A stretch of 64,000 nucleotides of DNA from Tepidimonas ignava (GTDB taxonomy: Bacteria > Pseudomonadota > Gammaproteobacteria > Burkholderiales > Burkholderiaceae_C): NCBI RefSeq assembly GCF_004342625.1, contig NZ_SMAH01000011.1:45917-109916 (forward strand). The letters run 5' to 3'. The notes beneath the pieces were generated by a model. It searched no databases. It saw only the letters and a list, made by a program, of their open reading frames with translations, and was not told where the DNA came from. Below, piece after piece: positions 1-9,600 of this stretch (position 1 is its first letter; every line of letters begins with the position of its first letter). The translations under genes and the position numbers were made by a program.

Positions 1-1
1 G

Positions 2-142
2 TTCGAAGTCTTCACCGGCCCGATCGTCGACAACACCGGCAAGGAAGTGCTGGCCAAGGGTGTCAAGGCCGATCAAGACTGGAAGGACAAGGTCAACTTC
101 TTCGTCAAGGGTGTCGAGGGCAAGGTGCCGTCGGCGCAATAA
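2..142 (+). CDS. BMP-family ABC transporter substrate-binding protein (C-terminal fragment)
   Basis: Only the last 46 codons and the TAA stop lie in the window; the gene begins upstream. The readable tail contains FTGPIVDNTGKEVLAKG and ends KVPSAQ. This resembles the C-terminus of the basic membrane protein (PnrA-like) periplasmic lipoproteins, which bind nucleosides or related ligands for an ABC importer and typically end in a GPIKDNTGKE-like strand plus a short helix. The ligand cannot be judged from this fragment. The permease and ATPase genes, if present, lie outside the window. The next gene, dcd, has its own promoter-like sequence, so co-transcription is not implied. Confidence 0.75.
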   Translation, partial: FEVFTGPIVDNTGKEVLAKGVKADQDWKDKVNFFVKGVEGKVPSAQ

Positions 143-225
143 GGCGGGCACCACGGCGGCGCGGGGTTGAGGCTCCGCACGCGTGCCGGGCCCGGCCGCG
201 CCGGCGTGGCCCCGCGGGCGCTGCG

Positions 226-231
226 TACAAT
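226..231 (+). promoter_or_regulatory. Putative -10 element of the dcd promoter
   Basis: TACAAT lies 29 bases before the dcd start codon, after the BMP-protein stop. The same TACAAT or TACACT hexamer recurs before several genes in this window (glyA, valS, tusA, DUF2244), which suggests it is the usual housekeeping -10 in this genome. No clear -35 hexamer is visible 16-18 bases upstream. Confidence 0.4.
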
Positions 232-260
232 CGCGCCATTGGACGCAGCGCCTTGACACC

Positions 261-827
261 ATGACCATCAAAAGCGACAAGTGGATCCGCCGCATGGCGG
301 AGCAGCACGGCATGATCGAGCCGTTCGAGCCGAGCCAGATCCGCGAGGTCGACGGCCGCAAGGTCATCAGCTACGGCACCAGCAGCTACGGCTACGACAT
401 CCGCTGCGCACCCGAATTCAAGGTGTTCACCAACATCCACAGCACCGTGGTGGACCCGAAGAACTTCGACGAGAAGAGCTTCGTCGATTTTCACGGCGAC
501 CACTGCATCATCCCGCCCAACAGCTTCGCGCTGGCGCGCACGGTGGAGTATTTCCGCATCCCGCGCAACGTGCTGACGATTTGTTTGGGCAAGAGCACCT
601 ACGCGCGCTGCGGCATCATCGTCAACGTCACGCCGTTCGAGCCGGAGTGGGAAGGCTACGTGACGCTGGAGTTTTCCAACACCACGCCGCTGCCGGCCAA
701 GATCTACGCCGGCGAAGGCTGCGCGCAGGTGCTGTTTTTCGAAAGTGACGAAGTCTGCGAGACCAGCTACCGCGACCGTGGCGGCAAGTACCAGGGGCAG
801 CGCGGGGTGACGTTGCCGCGCGCCTGA
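261..827 (+). CDS. dcd: dCTP deaminase
   Basis: A 188-residue protein of the Dcd/DUT family. Dcd deaminates dCTP to dUTP, the first step of the main dUMP supply for thymidylate synthase in Gram-negative bacteria; thyA lies in the same window. The start ATG gives [15 protein letters not shown], typical of the betaproteobacterial enzyme, and the length matches the family (188-193). The core segment [23 protein letters not shown] carries the nucleotide-binding Ser-Arg and the conserved region before the catalytic glutamate. The C-terminus [12 protein letters not shown] is the mobile lid that closes over the triphosphate. An in-frame upstream extension was rejected because it translates GC-rich intergenic DNA including the promoter. 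Confidence 0.95.
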   Translation: MTIKSDKWIRRMAEQHGMIEPFEPSQIREVDGRKVISYGTSSYGYDIRCAPEFKVFTNIHSTVVDPKNFDEKSFVDFHGDHCIIPPNSFALARTVEYFRIPRNVLTICLGKSTYARCGIIVNVTPFEPEWEGYVTLEFSNTTPLPAKIYAGEGCAQVLFFESDEVCETSYRDRGGKYQGQRGVTLPRA

Positions 828-1020
828 GGGCTTTGCGCACCGTGCGGCCGGCGCGTGCCTGGGTGTCAAGCGCACATCTTTGCCGATCTGGAGGCCGCGT
901 GTGCCCACCGTACACGCTTGGCCGCATGCATCAGACGACAACGATCTTGACGTGCTCCGCCTCGTCTCGGGCTCGCAGGGGGTCGGGGCCCTCGTCCGCC
1001 ACATAGCCGACAACAACCTC

Positions 1021-1260
1021 ATGGCGCCAACCGTTGTCCGTGAAGGCCCTTTCCGGCTCTTCTTCTTTTCCCGCGAAGAGCCGAGAATGCACGTCCACGT
1101 CGCGCATCCCGACGGCGAGGCCAAGTTCTGGCTCGAGCCTTCGGTTGCCCTCGCGTGTCATGTGGGGCTGACGCCGAAAGAGCTGTCCGCCGCAGAGGAA
1201 ATCATCCTCCGCCACCTGCAGGAGATCAAAAATGCCTGGTACCAACACTTTGGCTGCTGA
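1021..1260 (+). CDS. DUF4160 domain protein
   Basis: A 79-residue protein with the DUF4160 signature: a beta strand GPFRLFFFSREEPRMHVHV, an acidic strand carrying EAKFWLEP, and a C-terminal helix LSAAEEIILRHLQEIKNAW. The family has no established biochemical role. It is commonly paired with DUF2442, as here, and such pairs have been proposed as toxin-antitoxin-like modules. The start chosen is the methionine that opens the domain; an in-frame extension to 880 adds 47 residues without family character. The next gene overlaps the 3' end by 29 bases in another frame, implying coupled translation. No good ribosome site is seen. Confidence 0.7.
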   Translation: MAPTVVREGPFRLFFFSREEPRMHVHVAHPDGEAKFWLEPSVALACHVGLTPKELSAAEEIILRHLQEIKNAWYQHFGC

Positions 1261-1531
1261 GGTCACCCACATTTCCAAGCACGGGTTCTGGCTACTCGTG
1301 GGCGACGAGGAGCTGTTGATCCCGTTTTCCGAGTTTCCCTGGTTCCGGCAGGCGACCGTGGACCAGCTTTGCCATGTTGAACGGCCTACGGCCGAACACC
1401 TTTATTGGCCGCAGCTCGACATCGATCTGTCTGTCGAGTCGATCCGGCATCCCGAGCGCTTCCCGCTGGTGTCGGCCGTCTCGGCCAACGCTGCGCTCCA
1501 GCAGGACGCGCCGCAAGTGGTACGCCCCTGA
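1232..1531 (+). CDS. DUF2442 domain protein
   Basis: A 99-residue protein of the DUF2442 family. The core reads ISKHGFWLLVGDEELLIPFSEFPWF, followed by the typical region ending in HLYWPQLDIDLSVESI with the conserved W-P-x-L-D-x-D-L. Members are small single-domain proteins, often encoded beside DUF4160 and suspected to be the partner (possibly antitoxin) of that protein; this is a genomic association rather than proven function. The gene starts inside the DUF4160 gene, so the two are almost certainly translated together. The C-terminal 20 residues are low in conserved features. Confidence 0.75.
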   Translation: MPGTNTLAAEVTHISKHGFWLLVGDEELLIPFSEFPWFRQATVDQLCHVERPTAEHLYWPQLDIDLSVESIRHPERFPLVSAVSANAALQQDAPQVVRP

Positions 1532-1697
1532 GCGACGACGTTAGCCGTCGAGTTTCAGTAGGTTGTTCCCACCGAGTGGGAAGCTGAGGTTGGTGGCCGA
1601 GCGCCGAGTGGGGCCTGCAGGTGCGGGTGTCGGCCAAGACAGCGGGCAGCCACGCGGTAGGGGCGGCAGCGTCGGGACGCGTGGCGTGCCCGGGGTG

Positions 1698-2591
1698 TCA
1701 GCGCCGCAGCACGGCGCGCCACGCCGCCGGTGGCACCAGCACGGTGGCGATGGCGGCCATCACGCACACCACCGCCACGCCGTCGGTCCAGCGCGGCCAT
1801 TCGCCGGCGATGACGGTGGCGCTGGCGGTGCCGATCAGCGGCACCATCATCACGCTCATCGCGCTGGTGGCCGGTGGCAGGTGGCGCGCCAGCGAAAACC
1901 AAATGATCTGCGCAAAGCCGTAGTTGAACAGCACGCCGTAGGCCAGCAAGCCCCACATGCGCGGGCTGAAGCGCCAGCTTGGCCACGGCTCAAACACCAG
2001 CGCCAGCAGCCACAGCGCGGCGGCGGTCAGCAACATCATCCAGACGGTCAGCGCCTCCACCGGCAGCGTCAGGTGGGCGCGGCGCATCATCAGCGTGCCG
2101 ATGGCCCAACTGAGCGCCGCCCCCAGCATCACCGCCACGCCCACGGGGCGGCCCGCCATCGCGGTGAATTCGTCGGCCAGCAGCAGCGCCACCGCCAACA
2201 GCACGGCCAGCGCCGCCACGCTGGAGCGGCGCGTCAGCGGCTGGCCAAAAAACAGCGCGCCCAGCAGCACCGTCCACACCGGCATCGTGAAGCCCAGGAT
2301 CGCCGCGCGCCCCGACGCCAACGCCGCCACGCCAAAAATGGCCAGCGTGTGCCAGCCCAGCATGTTGGGCAGGGCCAGCTTGACGATGCTGCGCCACTCG
2401 TGCCCCTGCGGGGTCAGCCGCACCCCGCGCAGGCGGTAAAACGCCCACAGCCACAGCGCACCGCCGGTCATCGTCAGCGCACGAAAATACAGCGGCGTGA
2501 GCTCCTGCAGCGACAGCTTCATCACCGGCCAGTTGACGCCCCACATCAAGGTCAGGGCCACCAGCCCCACAGCCTGGGTGCGCGACAGCAT
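1698..2591 (-). CDS. EamA/DMT-family transporter
   Basis: A 297-residue membrane protein with about ten hydrophobic segments arranged as two EamA repeats of five helices, typical of the drug/metabolite transporter superfamily. The N-terminus MLSRTQAVGLVALTLMWGVNWPVMK shows the family GxNWP-like opening, and the second repeat starts near residue 150 (GRPVGVAVMLGAALSWAIGTLMMRR). Substrate is unknown; relatives export amino acids, nucleobases or other metabolites across the inner membrane. It begins 12 bases after thyA ends, on the same strand, and so is probably the last gene of the DUF2069-oxidase-thyA operon. Confidence 0.88.
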   Translation of the reverse strand: MLSRTQAVGLVALTLMWGVNWPVMKLSLQELTPLYFRALTMTGGALWLWAFYRLRGVRLTPQGHEWRSIVKLALPNMLGWHTLAIFGVAALASGRAAILGFTMPVWTVLLGALFFGQPLTRRSSVAALAVLLAVALLLADEFTAMAGRPVGVAVMLGAALSWAIGTLMMRRAHLTLPVEALTVWMMLLTAAALWLLALVFEPWPSWRFSPRMWGLLAYGVLFNYGFAQIIWFSLARHLPPATSAMSVMMVPLIGTASATVIAGEWPRWTDGVAVVCVMAAIATVLVPPAAWRAVLRR

Positions 2592-2603
2592 GGCGGCCTG
2601 CGG

Positions 2604-3416
2604 TCACACCGCCACCGGCGCCTTGATGGCGGGGTGGTGCTGGTAGTCGATGAACTCGAAGTCGTCGAACGTGTAGTCGAACAGCGTGGGCGGTCGCCGG
2701 CGGAGACGCAGCTCCGGGTAGGGGTAGGGCTGGCGCGACAACTGCAGCTGCACCTGCTCGACGTGGTTGTGGTAGATGTGGCAATCGCCGCCGGTCCAAA
2801 TGAAATCGCCCACATCCAAATCGCACTGTTGCGCGACCATGTGCGTCAGCAGCGCGTAGCTGGCGATGTTGAAGGGCACCCCCAAAAAGACGTCGGCGCT
2901 GCGTTGGTACAACTGGCACGACAGGCGCCCGTCGGCCACGTAAAACTGAAACAGCGCGTGGCACGGCGCCAGCGCCATCTTGGGCAGGTCGGCCACGTTC
3001 CAGGCGCTGACGATGATGCGGCGCGAGTCGGGGTTGGTGCGCAGGGTGCGCAGCACCTCGCTGATCTGGTCGATATGGCCACCATCGGGCGTGGGCCACG
3101 AGCGCCACTGCACGCCGTAGATCGGCCCCAGCTCACCGTCCGGGCCGGCCCATTCGTCCCAGATGGTCACGCCGTGCTGCTGCAGCCAGCGCACGTTGCT
3201 GTCGCCGCGCAAAAACCACAGCAGCTCGTACACGATGGACTTGATGTGCAGCTTTTTGGTCGTGACCAGCGGAAAGCCTTCGCGCAGGTCGAAGCGCATC
3301 TGGTAGCCGAAGACGCTGCGCGTGCCCACGCCGGTACGGTCGGTTTTGGGGGTGCCATGCTCGAACACATGGCGCATGAAGTCCTCGTACTGACGGCGAA
3401 CCGGACGTGTGCTCAT
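2604..3416 (-). CDS. thyA: Thymidylate synthase
   Basis: A 270-residue ThyA close to the E. coli length (264). It methylates dUMP to dTMP with methylene-tetrahydrofolate, which glyA (also in this window) helps supply. The catalytic cysteine is Cys152 in [13 protein letters not shown]. Other family landmarks are the dUMP/folate loop [18 protein letters not shown], the RRIIVSAWN segment with the phosphate-binding arginines, and [21 protein letters not shown]. The ATG giving [13 protein letters not shown] was chosen because the longer in-frame form adds 20 residues with no homology. It lies 22 bases after the upstream oxidase gene, suggesting one transcript. Confidence 0.96.
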   Translation of the reverse strand: MSTRPVRRQYEDFMRHVFEHGTPKTDRTGVGTRSVFGYQMRFDLREGFPLVTTKKLHIKSIVYELLWFLRGDSNVRWLQQHGVTIWDEWAGPDGELGPIYGVQWRSWPTPDGGHIDQISEVLRTLRTNPDSRRIIVSAWNVADLPKMALAPCHALFQFYVADGRLSCQLYQRSADVFLGVPFNIASYALLTHMVAQQCDLDVGDFIWTGGDCHIYHNHVEQVQLQLSRQPYPYPELRLRRRPPTLFDYTFDDFEFIDYQHHPAIKAPVAV

Positions 3417-3438
3417 GGGTGCGATTATCGCCGGGCGG

Positions 3439-4926
3439 TCACGGCGCGGTGGGGGCCTGCCCGTCAGCCAGCACACGCCCCGGGTTGAGCCGGTGGTGCG
3501 GGTCCAGCGCCTGCTTGATGGCGCGCATCAGCGCCAGGGCCACCGGGTCCTGGTAGCGCGGCAGCGTCGCGGCTTTCAGGCGCCCGATGCCGTGTTCGGC
3601 GCTGATCGAGCCCCCATGGGCACGCACCAGGTCGTACACCAAGGTGTTGATGGCGGCTTCGTGCGCACGCAAAAAGGCGGCGGCGTCGGCGCCTTCGGGA
3701 CACTGCACGTTGAAATGCAAATTGCCGTCGCCCAGGTGGCCGAAGTTGACCAGGCGCGCGCCCGGTGCGTGGCGCTGCAGCTCCACTTCGGCTTGCGCGC
3801 AAAACGCGGGGATGCGCGACACCGGCAGGCTGATATCATGCTTGATGTTGAGCCCCTCCTCGGCTTGCGCCAGCGGGATGCACTCGCGGATGTGCCACAG
3901 CGTGCGCGCCTGGGCCACGCTGGACGCCACCACGGCGTCCAGGGCGCAACCCTCTTGCAGCGCGTGCGTCAGGCTCGCCTCGAGCTGGGCGCGGGCGTGG
4001 GTTTCGCCCTCAGGGTCGCTGAGCTCCAGCAGCACCGCGTAAGGGGCATCCTGCTCGGTCAGGGGTTGCGGCAGCGCGGGAAAATGGCGCCGCACCAGTT
4101 GCAGCGCCAGCCGGTTCATCACCTCGAAGCCCGTCAGCCCCGGCCCCAGGTGCCGCTGCGCCACGCCCAGCAGCGCCACCGCCGCGGCCAGCGAGGGCAC
4201 GGCGGCCCAGGCGGTGAGCTGGGCTGCGGGCTGCGGCACGAGCTTGAGCACCGCGGCGGTGATGACGCCCAGCGTGCCTTCGCTGCCGATGAACAGGTGG
4301 CGCAGGTCGTAGCCGGTGTTGTCTTTGCGCAAGCCACGCAGGCCGTCCCACACGCGCCCGTCGGCGGTGACGACCTCCAACCCCAAGCACAGGTCGCGCG
4401 CGTTGCCAAAGCGCAGTACCTGCGTGCCGCCGGCGTTGGTGGCCAGCACCCCGCCGACGGTGCAACTGCCTTCGGAGGCCAAGCTCAACGGCAGCCACAG
4501 GCCGGCGTCGGCGGCCGCCTGCTGCGCCGCCTGCAGCACACAGCCGGCCTCCACGGTCAACGTCAGGTTGTCGCGGTCCAGCGCGCGAATGCGCTGCAGG
4601 CGTTGCAGGCTCAGCACCACCTCGGTGCCGCTGGCGTCGGGCACACCGCCCAGCACCAGCCCCGTGTTGCCGCCCTGCGGCACGATGGGCGCGCCGTGCG
4701 CGGCGCACGCGCGCACGACCGCGGCCACCTGCGCGGTGTCGGCGGGCCGCACCACCGCGCGCGCACGGCCACGGTGACGGCGGCGCCAATCCTGTTCCCA
4801 CGCGGTCAGGTCGTGCGTCGCCGTGGTCAGCACATGCTCGGGGCCGACGACCGCACGCAGGGCGTCGAGCACGGCGTCGTCAGGGGCGGTGACGTTGGGC
4901 GCGGACATGGGCGTGTGCATCGTCAT
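3439..4926 (-). CDS. FAD-linked oxidase (GlcD / D-lactate dehydrogenase family)
   Basis: A 495-residue flavoprotein of the vanillyl-alcohol-oxidase fold. The N-terminal FAD-binding half carries [21 protein letters not shown] and [15 protein letters not shown], then [16 protein letters not shown] and [18 protein letters not shown]. The C-terminal substrate half includes the metal-binding [14 protein letters not shown] and the terminal [10 protein letters not shown]. These are hallmarks of the GlcD/DLD/D-2-hydroxyglutarate dehydrogenase group, which oxidise D-2-hydroxyacids; the exact substrate is not determined. The start ATG overlaps the DUF2069 stop as ATGA, arguing for translational coupling; a second ATG 18 bases later is possible. 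Confidence 0.9.
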   Translation of the reverse strand: MTMHTPMSAPNVTAPDDAVLDALRAVVGPEHVLTTATHDLTAWEQDWRRRHRGRARAVVRPADTAQVAAVVRACAAHGAPIVPQGGNTGLVLGGVPDASGTEVVLSLQRLQRIRALDRDNLTLTVEAGCVLQAAQQAAADAGLWLPLSLASEGSCTVGGVLATNAGGTQVLRFGNARDLCLGLEVVTADGRVWDGLRGLRKDNTGYDLRHLFIGSEGTLGVITAAVLKLVPQPAAQLTAWAAVPSLAAAVALLGVAQRHLGPGLTGFEVMNRLALQLVRRHFPALPQPLTEQDAPYAVLLELSDPEGETHARAQLEASLTHALQEGCALDAVVASSVAQARTLWHIRECIPLAQAEEGLNIKHDISLPVSRIPAFCAQAEVELQRHAPGARLVNFGHLGDGNLHFNVQCPEGADAAAFLRAHEAAINTLVYDLVRAHGGSISAEHGIGRLKAATLPRYQDPVALALMRAIKQALDPHHRLNPGRVLADGQAPTAP

Positions 4927-5324
4927 GCGGTCGGGGGGTGCGCCGCGCACAGGCGCAGCCGCACGTGGGCGGCGCAGGCGGCGAACAACAGCAGCGCCAA
5001 GCCGGTCTGGCCCCAGGCCAGCAGCGCCGACAGGCCGGCGTCGTTGCTGCCACGCACCACGCCCTCGGCCACGTAGGGCCACACCAGCAGGCTCAGCCAG
5101 CGAAACGTGTACAGCCGCCACTTCAGCAGCCCGGCCAGCGGGATGGCCAGCGGCAACACCTTCAGCGCCCACCACGAGCCACCCGGGCGCAGCGGCGCCA
5201 GCCACAGCTCCCACGCCAGGCCCAGCACGATCAGGCCCCCCAACGCCGCCAGCGCCAGGGCACGGGTGCGCGCCACCGCGGGCGCAGGGGTGGAGGAAAC
5301 AAGCGGGGCCGACGGAGGTTGCAT
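4923..5324 (-). CDS. DUF2069 membrane protein
   Basis: A 133-residue protein with four hydrophobic segments. The GLLKWRLYTFRWLSLLVWPYVAEGVVR stretch is typical of DUF2069, a proteobacterial inner-membrane family without known function. The gene is the first of a probable four-gene minus-strand operon, and its stop overlaps the start of the FAD-linked oxidase (ATGA). The start chosen gives MQPPSAPLVSS; it faces the divergent BrkB-family gene 20 bases away, so the two promoters must overlap each other's leader regions. Confidence 0.8.
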   Translation of the reverse strand: MQPPSAPLVSSTPAPAVARTRALALAALGGLIVLGLAWELWLAPLRPGGSWWALKVLPLAIPLAGLLKWRLYTFRWLSLLVWPYVAEGVVRGSNDAGLSALLAWGQTGLALLLFAACAAHVRLRLCAAHPPTA

Positions 5325-5343
5325 TGGCTGGCATGATAGCGGG

Positions 5344-6582
5344 ATGCACGACGACACTTCCCGGTGGACGGTGACCAGCGCCGGCGCGTTGGCTCGGCGG
5401 TTGCGGACGTTTCCGTGGCGCACCACGTGGCAAACGCTGCGCGAGCGCTTCGCGGGCGACCGGCTGGCGGTGGCGGCGGGCAGCCTGACGTTCACCACCA
5501 CCATCTCGCTGGTGCCGCTGCTGACGGTGGCGCTGGCGGTGTTTGCGCTGTTTCCGGCCTTTGGGCAGATGGAGCAGCGTGTGCAACGCTGGATGGTCGA
5601 AGCCTTGGTGCCCGACCACCTGGCGCGGCAGGTGGCGCAGTACCTGTGGCAGTTTTCCAGCAAGGCGGCGCAAATCGGGCTTGGCGGTGCGTTGGCGTTG
5701 CTGGTGACGGCGCTGGCGCTGGTGCTGACGATCGACCGCCAGCTCAACGACATCTGGCGCGTGCGCCGGTTGCGGCCGCTGGCGCAGCGGGTGCTGATGT
5801 ACTGGGCGGTGCTGACGTTGGCGCCGCTGATGCTGGCGGTGGTGCTCAGCGCCAGCTCCTACGCGCTGTCGGTGTCGCGCGGCTGGCTGCCGGTGGCGCA
5901 CCAGGGCGTCAAGTGGCTGCTGGGCGCGGCGGGCTTTGCCGCCGTCGTGGCGGGTATAACCGCGCTGTACCGCTTCGTGCCCAACGCGCAGGTGCACACG
6001 CGCCACGCGCTGGTGGGCGGGGTGTTCGTGGCGGTGGCGTTCGAGCTGGCGCAAAGCCTGCTGGCGTGGTACCTGCGGGCGGTGCCCACTTACTCGGTGG
6101 TCTACGGGGCGTTCGCCACGGTGCCGATCTTGCTCGTGTGGCTGTACCTGGTGTGGCTGATCGTGTTGCTGGGGGCGGTCATCGTGGCCTACCTGCCCTC
6201 GCTGCTGGCCGGCGTGGCGCGGCGCGGCAACACACCCGGCTGGCCGATGCAGTTGGCGCTGGAGCTGTTGGCGGAGCTGCACGCCAGCCGCCAGCCGCCG
6301 CAGCCGGGGTTGACCGTGCTGGCGCTGGCGCGCCGGCTGCGGGTCGATCCGATGCAGCTGCAGGAGCCCCTGCAGGCGTTGCAAACGCTGGGCTGGGTGG
6401 GGCGGCTGAGCGACGCCGACGGCCGCTGGGTGCTGCTGGTCGACCTGGGCCAGCGTCCGCTGGCCGAGCTGGCGCAGGTGCTGTGGCTGCCGCGCGAAGC
6501 CAGCACCGAACCGCTGTGGCGCGCGCTGCCGCTGGAGACGACGGCGGTGGCGCAGGTGCTGCCGTCGCGTCCGGCATCCTGA
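5344..6582 (+). CDS. YihY/BrkB family inner-membrane protein
   Basis: A 412-residue protein with the YihY/virulence factor BrkB domain (residues about 25-290) containing six predicted membrane segments. Family motifs visible are RLAVAAGSLTFTTTISLVPLLTVAL near the N-terminus and the late TYSVVYGAFATVPILLVWLYLVWLIVLLG. The domain was once mis-annotated as ribonuclease BN; its real role is unknown, with envelope or transport roles suggested. The C-terminal 120 residues form a soluble domain that looks like a winged-helix fold (LTVLALARRLRVDPMQLQEP), common in betaproteobacterial members. The ATG at the start of MHDDTSRW was taken because longer forms would run into the divergent DUF2069 gene. 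Confidence 0.9.
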   Translation: MHDDTSRWTVTSAGALARRLRTFPWRTTWQTLRERFAGDRLAVAAGSLTFTTTISLVPLLTVALAVFALFPAFGQMEQRVQRWMVEALVPDHLARQVAQYLWQFSSKAAQIGLGGALALLVTALALVLTIDRQLNDIWRVRRLRPLAQRVLMYWAVLTLAPLMLAVVLSASSYALSVSRGWLPVAHQGVKWLLGAAGFAAVVAGITALYRFVPNAQVHTRHALVGGVFVAVAFELAQSLLAWYLRAVPTYSVVYGAFATVPILLVWLYLVWLIVLLGAVIVAYLPSLLAGVARRGNTPGWPMQLALELLAELHASRQPPQPGLTVLALARRLRVDPMQLQEPLQALQTLGWVGRLSDADGRWVLLVDLGQRPLAELAQVLWLPREASTEPLWRALPLETTAVAQVLPSRPAS

Positions 6583-6627
6583 ACCCCAATCGGCAGGCCA
6601 GCGCCTCGGCGCTGCCCAGGCGGCCCA

Positions 6628-9600
6628 TCAACGCGGCATGCGCCGCACCGGCGCCAGCGCATCGAGCGGCTGCGGCGCGCCCACGTGGTAGCCCTGCGCA
6701 AAGTCCACCCCCAGCTCGCGCACGCGCTGCAGGATCGCTTCGGACGACACGTACTCGGCGATGGTGCGCAGCCCCATCACGTGACCGATGGCGTTGATGG
6801 CCTGCACCATCGCCAGGTCGATGGGGTCGGACTCGATGTCCTTGACGAAGCTGCCGTCGATCTTCAGAAAGTCGACCGGCAGGTTTTTCAGGTAGGCAAA
6901 CGAGGACAGCCCGCTGCCGAAGTCGTCCAACGCGAACCGGCAGCCCATGCGCCGGGCCTCGCTGATGAAGTTCGCCACCGTGGACAGGCTGGCCATCGCG
7001 GCGGTCTCGGTGATTTCGAAGCACAGCGTGCCAGGCGGCAACTGCAGCGTCTGCAACAGGGCTTGCAGGTCCTGACGGAAGCGCTCGTCCGACAGCGAGG
7101 CACCCGACAGGTTGATCGCGTACATGCCCTCCAGCCGGCCCTGCTGGCGCAGCCGGTCGCCCAACCAGGCCAGTGTGTTGCGCACCACCCACTGGTCGAT
7201 GCGGGGCATCAGGCCGTAGCGCTCCGCCGCGGGCAAAAAGGCGCCGGGCTGAATCAGCTTGCCATCCTCTTCCAGCCGCACCAGGATTTCGACGTGCGGC
7301 TGGCCGTCGCCATCGTGCAGCGGCAGGATCGGTTGGGCGAACAGGCGCAGCCGGTCCTCGTCCAGCGCCGCCTGCAGCCGCGCCACCCACTGCATCTGGC
7401 CCTGACGCTCCAGCAGCTCGCGGTCGTCGGGCTGGTAGACGTGGATGCGGTTGCGGCCGGCCTCCTTGGCGGCGTAGCAGGCAGCGTCGGCGGCGGCCAG
7501 CAGCGGGCCCGGCTCGCGCTCCAGCGGCCCGATCGGCACCAGGCCGATCGATACCCCAATGGCAAACGAGCGCTCGCCCCACGCGAAGCGAAAGTCGGCG
7601 ATCGCCTCGCGGATGCGCTGCACCACGGGCAGCGCGTGGTCGGCGTCGCAGCCCTGCAGGATCAGGCCGAACTCGTCACCGCCCAGGCGCGCCAGCGTGT
7701 CGGCGCTGCGCAGGTGGCTGCGGATGAGCTGCGTGACCTGGCGCAGCAGCTCGTCGCCGGCCACGTGGCCGCAGGTGTCGTTGACGATCTTGAACTGGTC
7801 CAGGTCCAGGTAGCACAGCACGTGCTGGGTCGGCTCCGGCCGCGCCAGCAACTCGGACAGGCGGCGTTCGAACTCGCGCCGGTTGGGCACGCCCGTCAGC
7901 GCGTCGTGGGTGGCCTGGTGGCTGAGCTCGCGCGCCAGGTTCAGCGTCACCGTCACGTCGTGGAACACCAGCACCGCGCCGAGCAAAAACCCCTCGCGGC
8001 TGCGAATCGGCGCGGCGGTGTCGATGACGGGGATGCGCTCGCCGTCGCGGCGCAACAGCAGGGCGTGCTCGCGCCGCGCGGCCGGGTTCTTGCCCTGCAG
8101 CACTTCGCGCACCGGGTTGGGCAGTGGCTCGCCCTGGGTTTCGTCCACCAGACGGTACACGGTCGTGATGGGCTGGCCGCGCGCCTGGTGGGCCGGCCAG
8201 CCGGTCAGGCGGGCAGCCACCGGGTTGACGTACTGCACCAACCCCGCTTCGTCGGTGGTGATGACCCCGTCGCCGATGGACGCCAGCGTGACCTGCGCCA
8301 GGTCGCGTTCGCGTTGGAGCTGCAGCTCGACGTGCTTGCGGTCCGAGATGTCGCGCAACACCGCCGAGTACAGCGTGCGGTCGTCCTGGTGAAAGTCGTC
8401 GATCGACAGCTCGTAAAAGGTGCGCGCGCCGCCGCGCGCCATGCGCAGCTCCAGCGTCGTGCCCGGGCGCGTCAGCCGTTCCAGCGGCGGCGGCTGCGCA
8501 TGCCCCGCGCGGCGCAGCACCTCGGGCAGGGGGCGGCCCAGCACCTCGTGCGCGGGCACGCCCAACAGCTGTTCGGCGCCCGGGTTGAGGCTCAGCAGCG
8601 TGCCGTCCGGCTCGAAGGTCAGCAGCCCGTCGCGCATCTCGCGCACCAGCGCCAGCGTGCGCTGGGTGACGGCCTGCAGCGCGGCGATCACGCGGTTGTA
8701 GGCGCGGGCGATCTGGCCGACCTCGGTGAAATCCTCCTCGGGCACCCGCCGGCTCAGGTCCCCGCTGCGGCGCTGCTGTTCCATCGCGTCGAGCAGTTCG
8801 ATCAGCTCGGTGCGCGCGCCGTGCTCGGCCACGTTCAGCCCGCCGTGTTCCTCCTCGGGCGTGACGCGCAGGTCACGGTCGCGCACCAGCCACAGGAACA
8901 CCGCGGTGGCCAGCGCGCACCACAGGCCGCAGACCACGATGCCCAGCAACTGCACACCCACCTGCGCGGGGCGCGCAAGCCCCGTGCCCAGCGCCACCGG
9001 GTCACCCAGCAGCCCCACCACCAGCGTGCCCCAGGCGCCGGCGGCCAGGTGCGCCGGGATGGCGCCCACCGCGTCATCGATGCGCCGACGCAGCAGCCAT
9101 TCGTTGGCGGCGGCCATGGCCAGCGCCCCCACCGCCCCGACCAGCAGGGATGTGGGCGCCGACAGCGCGTGCGCGCCGGCGGTGACGGCCACCAGCCCGG
9201 CGATCAAGCCGTTGATCAGGTACATCACCTCGAAGTAGCCGTGCAGCCAGCGCCCCACCAGCAGCCCGGCCACCGCTCCAGCGGCGGCGGCCAGCGTGGT
9301 GTGCAGCAGCACGCCGGGCACGCGCGCGTCAAACGCCAGCGTGCTGCCGCCGTTGAAGCCAAGCCAGCCGAAAAACAACAGCAGCGCTCCCAGCATCGCC
9401 AGCGGCAGGTTGCCGGCCGGGATGACGGGGGGTGGCCCTTCGGCGGGGAAGCGACCGCTGCGCGGCCCCAGGCGCAGCACGACCCACAGCGCCACCCAAC
9501 CCCCCACGCTGTGCACCACGGTGGAGCCGGCAAAGTCCACGAACCCCAGCTCGGCCAGCCAGCCGCGCGCGTCCGGCACCCAGGCACCACCCCAGGCCCA

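Noticed and set aside
880..1020. N-terminal extension of the DUF4160 protein
   Set aside because: The extra 47 residues show no resemblance to the family, and the domain starts with the methionine at 1021.
1563..3488. A plus-strand 641-codon frame opposite the EamA and thyA genes
   Set aside because: Composition is His/Gln/Arg-rich and it lies entirely across two well-supported minus-strand genes.
3439..6384. A continuous minus-strand frame of about 980 codons spanning two gene regions
   Set aside because: Only the part from 4926 down encodes a recognisable protein (the FAD-linked oxidase). The rest is the antisense of the BrkB-family and DUF2069 genes, with an Arg/His/Gln-rich composition typical of a high-GC shadow frame.
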